Source: Flavobacterium ranwuense (GTDB lineage: Bacteria > Bacteroidota > Bacteroidia > Flavobacteriales > Flavobacteriaceae). Taken from it: a stretch of 64,000 bases of DNA. Where the stretch lies: contig NZ_SMLH01000001.1 in assembly GCF_004349315.1 (NCBI RefSeq), positions 558,001-622,000 of the forward strand. The letters are read 5' to 3'. A program made the translations under genes and the position numbers. A model generated the notes under the pieces. That model made no database searches. It was not told the origin of the DNA and worked only from the letters and a program-made list of their open reading frames with translations. This document shows, one piece after another, positions 47,801 through 56,029 of this stretch (its first letter is position 1; each line of letters starts with the position of its first letter).

Positions 47801-48199
47801 TCGGAACGATTGAGTTTGTACAATGAATTGGGAGGTGTAAAAAACGAAGAAGAACTTATTATTTTTCAGAATAAATTGATTGACCGTTTTGGTCCTTTGC
47901 CGCCACGAGCCAATGCGTTAATGAATAGCATTCGTATCAAATGGATCGCCACTCGCATTGGAATCGAGAAATTGGTGATGAAACAAGGCAAGATGATTGG
48001 TTATTTTGTATCGGATCAACAATCTGATTATTATCAGTCGAATCGCTTTCATCAGGTGCTACAATTTGTGCAAACGCACAGTTCTATTTGTAAAATGAAA
48101 GAAAAACAAACGCCAAACGGCTTGCGATTGCTGTTAACTTTTGACAATGTAAAATCTACTAGGAGAGCCTTGGAATTGATGGAGTTGTTGGGGAAGTAA
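44834..48199 (+). CDS. mfd: Transcription-repair coupling factor Mfd
   Basis: An 1121-residue helicase that pushes stalled RNA polymerase off DNA and recruits UvrA. The order is UvrB-like domains (about 1-340), RNA polymerase interaction domain (LSVGDYVTHIDHGIGRF near 437), the RecG-like motor with Walker A GDVGFGKTE near 590 and DEEQ near 690, motif VI QMRGRVGR, and the C-terminal autoinhibitory domain (about 960-1120). The frame begins with TTG at 44834, inside the end of the upstream gene. The first in-frame ATG, 30 codons later, would cut conserved sequence, so TTG is likely the start. Confidence 0.96.
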   Translation: MSKTALYNTYDNSPKTQQIVARLLEDNQVKMHFSGLLGSALSFVIRSIFKKAELPFLIVLNNKEEAAYYLNDLEQMIGEQDVLFYPGSYRRPYQIEETDNANVLLRAEVLNRINSRKKPAVIVTYPEALFEKVVTRKELDKNTLKVSVGDKISIDFINEVLFEYEFKRVDFITEPGEFSVRGGIVDVFSFSNDNPYRIEFFGDEVESIRSFDVATQLSIVQQKKITIIPNVENKIFQENRESFLDYISEKTVIFIQNTEDFLSQLDKQFGKAEEAFAKLSQEIKRSTPEQLFLNQTEFIKRALDFSIVELSSKAIFRTTKKFEFHIQPQPSFNKQFDLLLNNLNENHFNGYKNYLFCSNDAQAKRFHDIFETLDEANSENIRKQYHTVVLPLYQGFVDDENQITCYTDHQIFERYHKFSIKNGYSKKQNITLKELTTLSVGDYVTHIDHGIGRFGGLQKIQVEGKTQEAIKLVYADNDIVYVSIHSLHKISKYNGKDGTPPKIYKLGSNAWKILKQKTKARVKHIAFNLIQLYAKRRLEKGFQFAPDSYLQNELESSFIYEDTPDQTKSTAEVKADMESDRPMDRLVCGDVGFGKTEVAIRAAFKAVDNSKQVAILVPTTILAYQHYRTFTERLKDMPVSVGYLNRFRTAKQKAETLKLLAEGKLDIVIGTHQLVNKNVVFKDLGLLIVDEEQKFGVNVKDKLKTIAANVDTLTLTATPIPRTLQFSLMAARDLSVITTPPPNRYPIETNVVGFSEELIRDAISYEIQRNGQVFFINNRIENIKEVAGMIQRLVPNAKVGIGHGQMEGRKLEELMLAFMNGEFDVLVATTIIESGLDVPNANTIFINNANNFGLSDLHQMRGRVGRSNKKAFCYFICPPYSAMTDDARKRIQALEQFSELGSGFNIAMKDLEIRGAGDLLGGEQSGFINEIGFDTYQKIMNEAIDELKENEFKDLYPEENNLETKEYVKDLQIDTDFELLFSDEYINNVSERLSLYNELGGVKNEEELIIFQNKLIDRFGPLPPRANALMNSIRIKWIATRIGIEKLVMKQGKMIGYFVSDQQSDYYQSNRFHQVLQFVQTHSSICKMKEKQTPNGLRLLLTFDNVKSTRRALELMELLGK

Positions 48200-48224
48200 G
48201 CCATTTAGAAACCACAATTCAAAG

Positions 48225-48249
48225 CTTCCAGCCTTCAAAAGGCTGGAAG
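48225..48249 (+). terminator. Intrinsic terminator of mfd
   Basis: A perfect 9-bp stem (CTTCCAGCC / GGCTGGAAG) with a 7-base loop and TTTTA. Confidence 0.85.
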
Positions 48250-48264
48250 TTTTATATAGACAAT

Positions 48265-48921
48265 CTAATTCTTCAGATCCTTTATTACTTTGAAAGCGAC
48301 ATCCACTTGTTCTTCACTCACTAAAATAGTAAACTCATTAGAAGTCGAAATCACTTCATTGATAATGATTCCTTCCCAAGCTAAACGCTGGAAAATAAAA
48401 TAGTAAATCCCTGGAACGACAATATTTTCTTTAGGTAATTTTACCGTAATAGAAGCTAGATTGTCCAGTTTTTGAATCAATTTTTCATTTGCAAAATGCT
48501 TGTCAACCAAGTGATTGATGCTGTTGCTTACCACAATATTAGTCTCATTCACGCCTCTGGATGAAGTGTAAAAAATATCCGGGAAAGCATTGATATCAGT
48601 AATTAAGTCCGCTTGTTTGTTTAAAACGGTTTCTGATGCAGCAAAGGTGTAGTCTGTCAAAGCGGAACGAACGGTGATTTCCCCAATGTTTTTTATTACT
48701 TTATTAATCTTATGATTCAGTCTGAAGTCAAGTTCTTCGGTTAACCTTTTTAAAGCCATGACAACGGCACCTTGTTTTACTTCCTTACCAAATTCACTTT
48801 CCAATTCAGTCATTATATTTCGGGATAATGAAGTCAAATTAATTATGCCTAATGATAATGCATTCAATAAAAATGGTTTTGTTTTAATATAGTTCTCTAC
48901 AATGGAAGAAACAGTTTTCAT
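48265..48921 (-). CDS. ACT-domain-containing protein (aspartate kinase-like regulatory fold)
   Basis: A 218-residue soluble protein. The first 75 residues form a helical domain (SIVENYIKTKPFLLNALSLG; VVMALKRLTEELD). Residues 90-218 look like two ACT subdomains (SLASITVKLPKENIVVPGIYYFIFQRLAWEGIIINEVISTSNEFTILV is the second, shown here in parts), the amino-acid sensing fold of aspartate kinases. It has no kinase domain, so it may be a stand-alone regulator that binds an amino acid. The ACT call rests on the IVVPGIYYFIFQRLAWEGI pattern; function is unknown. Confidence 0.7.
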   Translation of the reverse strand: MKTVSSIVENYIKTKPFLLNALSLGIINLTSLSRNIMTELESEFGKEVKQGAVVMALKRLTEELDFRLNHKINKVIKNIGEITVRSALTDYTFAASETVLNKQADLITDINAFPDIFYTSSRGVNETNIVVSNSINHLVDKHFANEKLIQKLDNLASITVKLPKENIVVPGIYYFIFQRLAWEGIIINEVISTSNEFTILVSEEQVDVAFKVIKDLKN

Positions 48922-49028
48922 AGTTTAGCTTTTTAATTGATTGTAATTATACGCACAGTAATGTATAAATAAGGCGCAAATATAAATAAAAAAACAATTT
49001 GTTACAAATATAACATTTAAAAAATGCA

Positions 49029-49388
49029 TTAAAAATGATAAAAAGCATCTATAAGGTGCTCAACTACAAAAGATTTGCCTTCTTTATGAACTGCAATTAT
49101 GTCAAAACGGACTTCAATGTCTAAATTTCTTTCGTTTACAAATGCATCCACCGCCTTCACAAGAAGTTGAATTTTTTTGGGTTTTACAAAATCCTGCGGC
49201 AAACCAAATTCCAAAGAGGAACGGGTTTTTACTTCAACCACGGCGAGTGTATTTTCTTTTTGGGCGAGAATGTCTATTTCTGCTTTTTGGAACGTCCAAT
49301 TGGTTTCTAAAATAGTGTACCCATTTTTTTGAAGAAATTCTACTGCCATTTCTTCTCCAAGTTTTCCGAGTTCGTTGTGTTCCGCCAT
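49029..49388 (-). CDS. YraN family protein (UPF0102)
   Basis: A 119-residue Mrr/PD-(D/E)XK-fold protein matching UPF0102: GKLGEEMAVEFLQKNGYTIL, the nuclease-like core AEIDILAQKENTLAVVEVKTRSS with Asp, Glu and Lys in order, and FVKPKKIQLLVKA. Function is unproven but a nuclease fold is clear. It is a single gene with its start 84 bases from the LD-carboxypeptidase end. Confidence 0.92.
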   Translation of the reverse strand: MAEHNELGKLGEEMAVEFLQKNGYTILETNWTFQKAEIDILAQKENTLAVVEVKTRSSLEFGLPQDFVKPKKIQLLVKAVDAFVNERNLDIEVRFDIIAVHKEGKSFVVEHLIDAFYHF

Positions 49389-49472
49389 GAATTAAGTTTT
49401 CAGTATTCCGCCTCCGTTTTCAAACTTCTGCAATCAGAAATCGTTACTCTACAATCTTTAATCAAATTGCCT

Positions 49473-50474
49473 TTATTCAAAAACAACTTTACTGCAAGTG
49501 CCGTTCACGTCAATGCGCACTTTATTTCCTAAAATCAATGCTCTATTGTCTTGAATATGACCAGCCGGAAAATTATAGAGTACAGGAATATTGTATTTTT
49601 TAGTAACATCATCGATTATTTCGATTGCATTTTTACCCCAAGGAATATCATTGTCTTTCATTTTTGTCATGGAACCCACCACAATTCCTTTGATGCTTTC
49701 CAGACAACCATTTCGTTTTAAATTCATCATCATGCGGTCAATGTGATACAAATATTCGTCTAAATCTTCCAGGAATAAGATTTTATCAGTACAATCAATC
49801 GCTGATGGGGAACCGAACAGACTGTATAGAATCGATAAATTTCCGCCCACTAATTCTCCGCTGGCTTTCCCGTGTCTATTCATTAAGAAAGGGTCTATGT
49901 CATACGATAATCTTTCGCCAAACAAAGCAATTCTCATCGTTTCTATGGCTTCGGGAGTGGCTCTGGGAGCACTTATTGGCATGATTCCATGAATGGATTT
50001 GAAGCCCATTGTATTCAAATGATTGTGCAAAACGGTCACATCGCTAAAACCAACAATCCATTTCGGATTTTGTTTGAACGTGCTAAAATCCAATAAATCG
50101 ATCATACGCACGGTTCCGTATCCGCCTTTTACGCACCAAATGGCTTTGATGTTTGGATTGTCCAGTTGCTGCTGAAAATCGGCGGCGCGCTGTTCATCGG
50201 TACCGGCTAATTGATCTTTATCTAAGCCAATAGTACTACCAATAACAACTTCCAGTCCCCAACTGTGTAACAAATCGATGGCGGGTTTCAGGTTGTCATC
50301 TATATTCTTTCGGGCTGTTGCCAAAATAGCTACGGTATCTCCTTTTTGTAAATTTGGTGGTGTGATCATTTGTGATTGGGCTTGAGAGTTGGAGGTTTGT
50401 AAAACAAAAATAAGGAATAGAAATTTATATAGAACAGGATGATGTGAGATAAAAGTAAACAGGTTGGAATTCAT
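49473..50474 (-). CDS. LD-carboxypeptidase (S66 family), exported form
   Basis: A 333-residue peptidase if started at 50474. That start gives a signal peptide ending near SQAQ (about residue 33). The S66 fold is shown by GDTVAILATARK, the GGYGTVRMIDLLDF loop and the nucleophile serine in GFSDVTVLHN, with Glu and His near the C-terminal half (LEDLDEY; GHIQDN). It removes the terminal D-alanine from tetrapeptides of murein. A start at 50540 adds an unlikely hydrophobic leader. Confidence 0.88.
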   Translation of the reverse strand: MNSNLFTFISHHPVLYKFLFLIFVLQTSNSQAQSQMITPPNLQKGDTVAILATARKNIDDNLKPAIDLLHSWGLEVVIGSTIGLDKDQLAGTDEQRAADFQQQLDNPNIKAIWCVKGGYGTVRMIDLLDFSTFKQNPKWIVGFSDVTVLHNHLNTMGFKSIHGIMPISAPRATPEAIETMRIALFGERLSYDIDPFLMNRHGKASGELVGGNLSILYSLFGSPSAIDCTDKILFLEDLDEYLYHIDRMMMNLKRNGCLESIKGIVVGSMTKMKDNDIPWGKNAIEIIDDVTKKYNIPVLYNFPAGHIQDNRALILGNKVRIDVNGTCSKVVFE

Positions 50475-50628
50475 GTTGTATTGTTTTTCTAAAATAATTG
50501 GAATCATGGGGTCTTTGAAAGACAAAACAAAGATAGACAATTAGAAAATAATTTTAAGTTCACGGTCAAATGACTATTTTTACAATAAACAGATCCAAAT
50601 AAGGAATCTACTCAACGACTGGAAATAA

Positions 50629-51723
50629 ATGGTACTTATGAGAATTACGCATTGGATTCCTATTCTTTTTTTATTTTTTCCAATAGCAAAATCGAATGCG
50701 CAACAGAAAAAATATGTCATTCATACCGTTGCATTTTATAATATCGAAAATTTATACGATACGATAAATGATGCAAATACTCGAGATGATGATTGGGTTT
50801 ATTCCTCAAGCTATTACAGGAAAAAAATTAGCAACATAGCAAGAGTTCTTTCAAAAATAGGAACAGGAGAGAATCCTAATTCGCCAACAATTATAGGTTT
50901 GGCAGAAGTCGAAAATAGAAACGCTTTGGAAGATTTGATAAAAGATCCTCAAATAATCAATAAAGATTATGGAATAGTTCATTTTGAATCACCGGACAGA
51001 AGAGGTATCGATTGTTCTTTTCTATATCAAAAGAAATATTTTAAACCTACCAGCTATGCAAGCATCCCATTGCTGATTTTTGAAAAAGATACAAAACCAA
51101 TTAAGAAAAAAATACCAGAAGACGATAAAGAGGATAGTAATGAACCGGATCAAATTACAAAAAGAATTTATACCAGAGATCAAATCCTATTAACAGGATT
51201 TCTTGATGGGGAAGAAATAAATTTCATAGTAAATCACTGGCCTTCAAGGAGAGGAGGAGAAGCTATGAGTAACCTATTAAGAGAAAAGGCTGCGGCATTG
51301 AATGTTAAAATTATTGATTCTTTGCAAAAATTAAATCCAAATGCTAAAGTAATTACTATGGGCGACTTAAATGACGGGCCATTTAATACTAGTTTAAAAA
51401 AAGTACTTAAAACAAAAGCAAATAAAAATGAAGTTCAACTTTTAGGAATGTATAACCCAATGGAAAACATCGCCAAAAAAGGAATTGGAACTATTGCTTT
51501 TCGAGATGCATGGGATGTTTTTGATCAAATGATTCTGACGGAATCATTAATAAGGGAGGATTATTCGACCTATAAATATTGGAAAGCAGGCGTTTATAAC
51601 GCTCTATTTATGGTTCAGACAACAGGACAATACAAAGGGTATGGTTTAAGAAATACACCAACTGTTCCAGGATTCAGCGATCATTTCCCAGTTTATATTT
51701 ATTTAATAAAAGAAAAAAAATAA
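50629..51723 (+). CDS. Secreted endonuclease/exonuclease/phosphatase family protein
   Basis: A 364-residue exported protein of the EEP (DNase I-like) superfamily; the signal peptide ends at SNAQ near residue 25. Motifs in order are FYNIENLYDT near 36, GLAEVENR near 93 (metal-binding Glu), VNHWPSRRGGE near 201 (catalytic His), GDLNDGP near 246 and the final FSDHFPVYI near 350. It is likely an extracellular nuclease. ATGs at 50629 and 50638 are both possible. Confidence 0.92.
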   Translation: MVLMRITHWIPILFLFFPIAKSNAQQKKYVIHTVAFYNIENLYDTINDANTRDDDWVYSSSYYRKKISNIARVLSKIGTGENPNSPTIIGLAEVENRNALEDLIKDPQIINKDYGIVHFESPDRRGIDCSFLYQKKYFKPTSYASIPLLIFEKDTKPIKKKIPEDDKEDSNEPDQITKRIYTRDQILLTGFLDGEEINFIVNHWPSRRGGEAMSNLLREKAAALNVKIIDSLQKLNPNAKVITMGDLNDGPFNTSLKKVLKTKANKNEVQLLGMYNPMENIAKKGIGTIAFRDAWDVFDQMILTESLIREDYSTYKYWKAGVYNALFMVQTTGQYKGYGLRNTPTVPGFSDHFPVYIYLIKEKK

Positions 51724-51730
51724 TCTGGTA

Positions 51731-51758
51731 GTAGAGACGCACTGCAGTGCGTCTCTAC
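51731..51758. repeat. Perfect 28-bp REP-like palindrome with a partial second copy
   Basis: The bases 51731-51758 are a perfect palindrome built on GTAGAGACGCACTG. The half unit CAGTGCGTCTCTA is then repeated in tandem at 51758-51770. GTAGAGACG...CGTCTCTAC palindromes of this kind recur in many bacterial genomes as REP or MITE-like elements. Confidence 0.75.
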
Positions 51759-51815
51759 AGTGCGTCTCTAACACATTATTTTTTATTTCATAACTTTACA
51801 TTTAAAATTAAAAAA

Positions 51816-52355
51816 ATGGCAATTGCAAAACCTTTCAACCTCAATAAATGGATTGACGAAAACCGTCACCTACTTAAACCACCTGTTGGCAATAAAAATT
51901 TATACAGAGAATCCGGTGATTATATCGTTATGATTGTTGCGGGTCCAAACGCCCGAAAAGACTATCATTACAACGAAACCGAAGAGTTGTTTTACCAACT
52001 TGAAGGCTCCATTAAAGTGATTGTTCAAGAAGATGGTGAGCGTAAAGAAATGGAATTGAATGCCGGTGATATGTACCTTCATCCTGCCAAAATTCCGCAT
52101 TCTCCAGTTCGTTCCGAAGGTTCGATAGGGCTTGTAATCGAACGAAAAAGAGTTGGAAAAGGATATACGGATGGTTTATTGTGGTTTTGCGACAACTGCA
52201 ATCATAAGATACACGAAGTTTATTTTGAACTGCATAATATTGAGAATGATTTCCTGCCTCATTTCGAACATTTCTATAATTCAGAAAAGTTGAGAACCTG
52301 CGAAAAATGTGGAACCGTAATGGAAACCGACCCAAGATTTGTTGCCAAAAAATAA
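51816..52355 (+). CDS. nbaC: 3-hydroxyanthranilate 3,4-dioxygenase
   Basis: A 179-residue cupin enzyme that opens the ring of 3-hydroxyanthranilate in tryptophan breakdown or in NAD synthesis. With the ATG at 51816 the iron ligands fall at His51, Glu57 and His95, the exact positions known for the bacterial enzyme, which decides the start. A rubredoxin-like second metal site near the C-terminus has CDNC near residue 125 and CEKC near 163. No other kynurenine-pathway gene is in the window, so it stands alone here. The structured repeat copy B follows its stop codon. Confidence 0.95.
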   Translation: MAIAKPFNLNKWIDENRHLLKPPVGNKNLYRESGDYIVMIVAGPNARKDYHYNETEELFYQLEGSIKVIVQEDGERKEMELNAGDMYLHPAKIPHSPVRSEGSIGLVIERKRVGKGYTDGLLWFCDNCNHKIHEVYFELHNIENDFLPHFEHFYNSEKLRTCEKCGTVMETDPRFVAKK

Positions 52356-52360
52356 TTTTA

Positions 52361-52437
52361 AGGAGCTATTCTCGCTATTCGTTCTATCTTTTGCGGCTTA
52401 AAGAAAGCCACAAAAGGATGCCACTGCTATCGGGGCT
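52361..52437 (+). repeat. Structured intergenic repeat element, copy B
   Basis: Starts 6 bases after the dioxygenase stop with AGGAGC, passes a CTCGCTATTCG block and a hairpin (ATCTTTTGCGGCTT and AAGCCACAAAAGGAT) and ends CTGCTATCGGGGCT. The ends match copy A at 15570-15710 while the hairpin differs. The following gap to 52649 holds only AT-rich sequence and a -7 box. Confidence 0.65.
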
Positions 52438-52605
52438 AAAAACCATATTGCGTATCCCAATTATTTTGTTATTCCTACGAAGGAAGAATCATTTTAAAAG
52501 AATTTCCGAGTGGATTAAAAGGATACGTCTTGTAAAAGATAATTTCAATGCAAAAACAACAGAATAAATAAAAGTAGCAATGTTTAGTTTTTCACGTTAA
52601 ATCAA

Positions 52606-52613
52606 TATATTTG
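52606..52613 (+). promoter_or_regulatory. -7 box (TATATTTG) of the aldehyde dehydrogenase gene
   Basis: A perfect TAnnTTTG match 36 bases before the start codon; no clear -33 TTG. Confidence 0.45.
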
Positions 52614-52649
52614 TAAAAAAATATAACAATTTTTAATAAAAAAGTTACA

Positions 52650-54197
52650 ATGATAACAATAGCGGATCAATTCGGAATCAAAGAAGCCCTTAAGCAATTA
52701 GGGATTGGGGAAATAAATGAAGGAACATCAACTGGAGCAGCTAATTTTGCCAACGGAAAAATCATCGAAAGTTATTCGCCAGCAGATGGGACTTTAATTG
52801 GAAAAGTAAGAACTTCTTCTAAAGAAGATTATGAAAAAGCGATGCAAAAAGCTTCAGAAGCATTCTTAGAATGGCGTATGGTTCCAGCTCCTAAAAGAGG
52901 TGATATCGTTCGTCAGATGGGAGATGAATTAAGAAAATTCAAAGAGCCTCTTGGAAAATTGGTTTCTTATGAAATGGGAAAAAGCCTTCAAGAAGGATAT
53001 GGTGAAGTTCAGGAAATGATTGATATCTGTGATTTTGCAGTGGGATTATCTCGTCAATTGTACGGATTAACAATGCACTCTGAAAGACCTTTGCACAGAA
53101 TGTATGAGCAATACCACCCAATAGGAACGGTTGGAATCATTTCAGCGTTTAATTTTCCGGTAGCAGTTTGGAGTTGGAACGCAATGATTGCCTGGATTTG
53201 TGGCGATGTTGCAATCTGGAAACCAAGTTCAAAAACGCCATTGTGTGGAGTGGCTTGTCAGAATATTATCAAAAGTGTTTTAGAAAGAAATAATGTTCCT
53301 GAAGGCGTTAGTTGTTTGGTAACTGGAAACGAATCAGGAGATTTAATCAATAATGACAAAAGAATTTCGTTGGTTTCTTTTACAGGATCAACAAGAATTG
53401 GACGTCACGTATCTAAAACCGTAGCAGAACGTTTTGGAAACACCATTCTTGAATTAGGAGGAAACAATGCAATTATTGTTTCGGAACATGCTGATATCAG
53501 TATGGTATTGGTGGGAGCCGTTTTTGGTGCGGTAGGAACAGCTGGACAACGTTGTACATCAACCAGACGTTTAATTATTCACGAAAGTGTGTATGACAAA
53601 ACCATCAGTGTGTTGAAAAATGCGTACGGTCAATTACAAATTGGAAATCCATTGGACGAAAACAACCACGTTGGACCGCTTATCGATAAAGGAGCTGTTC
53701 AGGATTATTTGAATGCGATTGAAAGTGCCAAAAAAGAAGGTGGAAAAATCATCGTTGAAGGCGGCTTGGTAGAAGGCAAAGGATATGAAAGTGGTTGTTA
53801 TGTGAGACCCTGTATCATTGAAGCTGAAAATCATTTTGACATTGTTCAAACAGAAACTTTCGCTCCTATTTTATATGTAATGAAATACAGCACGATTGAA
53901 GAAGCGATTGCGTTGCAAAACGGAGTGCCACAAGGACTTTCGTCTTCTATTTTTACAAACAGCATGAGAGAAATGGAATTGTTCCTTTCTCAATCTGGTT
54001 CTGACTGTGGAATTGCCAATATAAATATTGGTACTTCCGGAGCAGAAATTGGTGGTGCTTTTGGTGGTGAAAAAGAAACGGGTGGCGGACGTGAATCCGG
54101 TTCTGATGCTTGGAAAGCCTACATGAGAAGACAAACCAATACGATCAATTACGGAACCCAATTGCCATTGGCACAAGGAATCAGATTTGATTTGTAG
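52650..54197 (+). CDS. Aldehyde dehydrogenase, ALDH7/alpha-aminoadipic semialdehyde dehydrogenase type
   Basis: A 515-residue NAD-dependent aldehyde dehydrogenase. It has the ALDH7 (antiquitin) motifs YHPIGTVGIISAFNFPVAVW near 154, FTGSTRIGRHV near 245 for NAD, the catalytic glutamate in LELGGNNAI near 269 and the catalytic cysteine in AGQRCTSTRRL near 302. ALDH7 enzymes oxidise alpha-aminoadipic semialdehyde in lysine breakdown. The gene is 294 bases downstream of nbaC, but with its own promoter box, so a shared pathway is not assured. A strong terminator follows. Confidence 0.9.
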   Translation: MITIADQFGIKEALKQLGIGEINEGTSTGAANFANGKIIESYSPADGTLIGKVRTSSKEDYEKAMQKASEAFLEWRMVPAPKRGDIVRQMGDELRKFKEPLGKLVSYEMGKSLQEGYGEVQEMIDICDFAVGLSRQLYGLTMHSERPLHRMYEQYHPIGTVGIISAFNFPVAVWSWNAMIAWICGDVAIWKPSSKTPLCGVACQNIIKSVLERNNVPEGVSCLVTGNESGDLINNDKRISLVSFTGSTRIGRHVSKTVAERFGNTILELGGNNAIIVSEHADISMVLVGAVFGAVGTAGQRCTSTRRLIIHESVYDKTISVLKNAYGQLQIGNPLDENNHVGPLIDKGAVQDYLNAIESAKKEGGKIIVEGGLVEGKGYESGCYVRPCIIEAENHFDIVQTETFAPILYVMKYSTIEEAIALQNGVPQGLSSSIFTNSMREMELFLSQSGSDCGIANINIGTSGAEIGGAFGGEKETGGGRESGSDAWKAYMRRQTNTINYGTQLPLAQGIRFDL

Positions 54198-54218
54198 AGA
54201 ACAAATTATAATAAACTA

Positions 54219-54253
54219 AAAAAGGCAATTTGAATATTTCAAATTGCCTTTTT
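54219..54253. terminator. Intrinsic terminator of the aldehyde dehydrogenase gene
   Basis: A 14-bp perfect stem (AAAGGCAATTTGAA arms) with a short loop and a T7 run. Confidence 0.9.
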
Positions 54254-54318
54254 TTATGATTAAAAATTGCTGCGTGTACTCAGCGGAAATCTTTGTCCTC
54301 TTTGCGGTTAAAACGGCT

Positions 54319-54840
54319 CTATAAATTAAAAGATGCTCCAAGACTAAAAGTAAATTGGTTGTTTAGATTATAAAACAATTTGTCATCATTTCCATATTTT
54401 GCAATTGGAAATCCAAGTTCCGTAAATACGCCAAATCCTTCAGTAAAAAAATAACGACCACCAAGATGGCCACCAAAATTTTTCAATCCTAAACTTAACC
54501 CGGGATAAACATCTAATTTTTCGTCCACATTTATAACGCTTCCTAAATTAGCATTGATTCTAAATTTAGCATCAAAACGATCTTTAAAATCTGGTTTTTC
54601 TCCATAATATTGTGTTGAACCATAAAAGCCAGAATATTCATTTACTCCTAACAAATAAGAAGTAACAAATCCGAAAGAAAAATTTTCTCCAAGGCCAAAA
54701 TCTGCGGAGCCTTGAATTCCTGATCCACCTTCCTGAATGTTAGCGCCGATGTTAATTTTAGTATCTCCCTTTCCTTTGAAAGCCTGTGCATTGATCAAGC
54801 CAACTGTCAATAGCAATACTAATGTAGTGATCTTTTTCAT
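54319..54840 (-). CDS. Small outer membrane beta-barrel protein (DUF6646-like)
   Basis: A 173-residue exported protein with a signal peptide ending at INAQ (residue 19). Eight amphipathic beta strands follow (GDTKINIGANIQEGG; FSFGFVTSYLLGV; GLSLGLKNFGGHLGGRYFF), with a C-terminal strand ending FSLGASFNL, as in OmpA or OmpW-sized barrels. It resembles the DUF6646 group of Flavobacteria, by recall only. It is probably an outer membrane protein with no known substrate. Confidence 0.75.
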   Translation of the reverse strand: MKKITTLVLLLTVGLINAQAFKGKGDTKINIGANIQEGGSGIQGSADFGLGENFSFGFVTSYLLGVNEYSGFYGSTQYYGEKPDFKDRFDAKFRINANLGSVINVDEKLDVYPGLSLGLKNFGGHLGGRYFFTEGFGVFTELGFPIAKYGNDDKLFYNLNNQFTFSLGASFNL

Positions 54841-54883
54841 ACTTTTAATTTTTTAAGTGAGTGCAAAAGTAATTCAATAAAAC

Positions 54884-55609
54884 CTAATTTCTCCCTTTTT
54901 CGTCAAAATACAATTGATTCAAAGGTTCGCTTTGCCAGAATTCCTTGCTGTCAACATCCATAATGGTCAATGGCCCTTTGAAGGCAGCACCAGTATCAAT
55001 ATTCCAAATATTTGCTTTTTGTATCGGGGTTGTTTCGCCAATTCGGGTGACGGGTGTATGACCAATATAAATTTCGTTGTATAAAGTAAAGCGTTTTGGA
55101 TAGAAAACAGCATCAGTTTTCATGGTGTTGTCTAATGCCAATGCGGTTTCCCATAAGGTTCTGTCCCAATAAAAAAGCTCGGGAAAATATTCAAAATCAA
55201 CACCGTTCATATTGGTAAAACCAGCATGAACAAACAGGCGACGTTGCTCGTCCAGATAAAAATTTTCTAATGATTTCAAGAATTCAATATGCTTTTGCTT
55301 CGTTTCTGAGCTAACGGATTCGTAGGCTAAAACAGTCGCTTCTCCGCCATGTTTATACCACATCAGATTGTCTTTACTTTCGTCAAGCCATTCCAGTAAT
55401 AAATCATCATGATTCCCGCGAATGCAAACACAGTTCTGTTTGGTTTTCAAATCAATTATAAAATCGAGTACCTGAGGAGATTGGCTCCAGCCATCAACGT
55501 AATCTCCTAGAAAAACCAGGGTGTCGTTTTTAGTAACGCTGGCTCTCTCCATAATTTGGTGTAATGCTCGCAAACCACCGTGGACATCGCCTATAACAAG
55601 TGTTCTCAT
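54884..55609 (-). CDS. Metallophosphoesterase (PrpA-type serine/threonine phosphatase or Ap4A-hydrolase-like)
   Basis: A 241-residue calcineurin-fold phosphoesterase. The ATG at 55609 is used, giving MRTLVIGDVHGG. The metal motifs are GDVHGG at residues 7-12, GDYVDGWSQSP near 35, RGNHDD near 64, and His in FVHAGF and GHTPV. It hydrolyses phosphoesters in the cytoplasm with Mn or Fe. Protein phosphatase and Ap4A hydrolase roles are both possible. Confidence 0.9.
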   Translation of the reverse strand: MRTLVIGDVHGGLRALHQIMERASVTKNDTLVFLGDYVDGWSQSPQVLDFIIDLKTKQNCVCIRGNHDDLLLEWLDESKDNLMWYKHGGEATVLAYESVSSETKQKHIEFLKSLENFYLDEQRRLFVHAGFTNMNGVDFEYFPELFYWDRTLWETALALDNTMKTDAVFYPKRFTLYNEIYIGHTPVTRIGETTPIQKANIWNIDTGAAFKGPLTIMDVDSKEFWQSEPLNQLYFDEKGRN

Positions 55610-56029
55610 GTACTGAATGTTCTTTATTAGTATAAAAATAGTCAAAAAAAAGCACTATTTTCAAGTCATAAAATTAAGTAAAAGACTGATGAAGTATGCT
55701 ACTTTAACTTATTTTTTAAATAAATTAAAAGGAATGGTATTTTAAAGATTGTAATTTTTATTTAAATTGCAATAGGAAATTCCTCGAAATGATGTTTTAA
55801 TCAAGGAACAAAATATCACTGTTTTAGGTGATGTTTTTTTTATTTTTTAAGATTAGCTTTACAAAAAATTAAATCTCCCGAAAATGAGTGCACTTCTTGC
55901 GTTATCGTTACTTTTGGCTAAAATGATCTGTCAGGTTTTAAAAGAATTATTGACTTTGATTTAGAATTATAAATCAATAATTTCTTTTTCAAAATCATTT
56001 TTTCAATCAGATAAATGCTCAAAAATAAC
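55610..56029. other. AT-rich intergenic region with an orphan terminator-like hairpin
   Basis: A 7-bp stem (one G-T pair) at 55813-55834, followed by seven T residues on the plus strand, looks like an intrinsic terminator, but no plus-strand gene precedes it. A small RNA ending there is possible. I see no other gene or RNA in this stretch. Confidence 0.3.

Noticed and set aside
52307..52567. 86-residue plus-strand open frame across the end of nbaC
   Set aside because: Overlaps the real dioxygenase frame and the structured repeat; composition is not gene-like.
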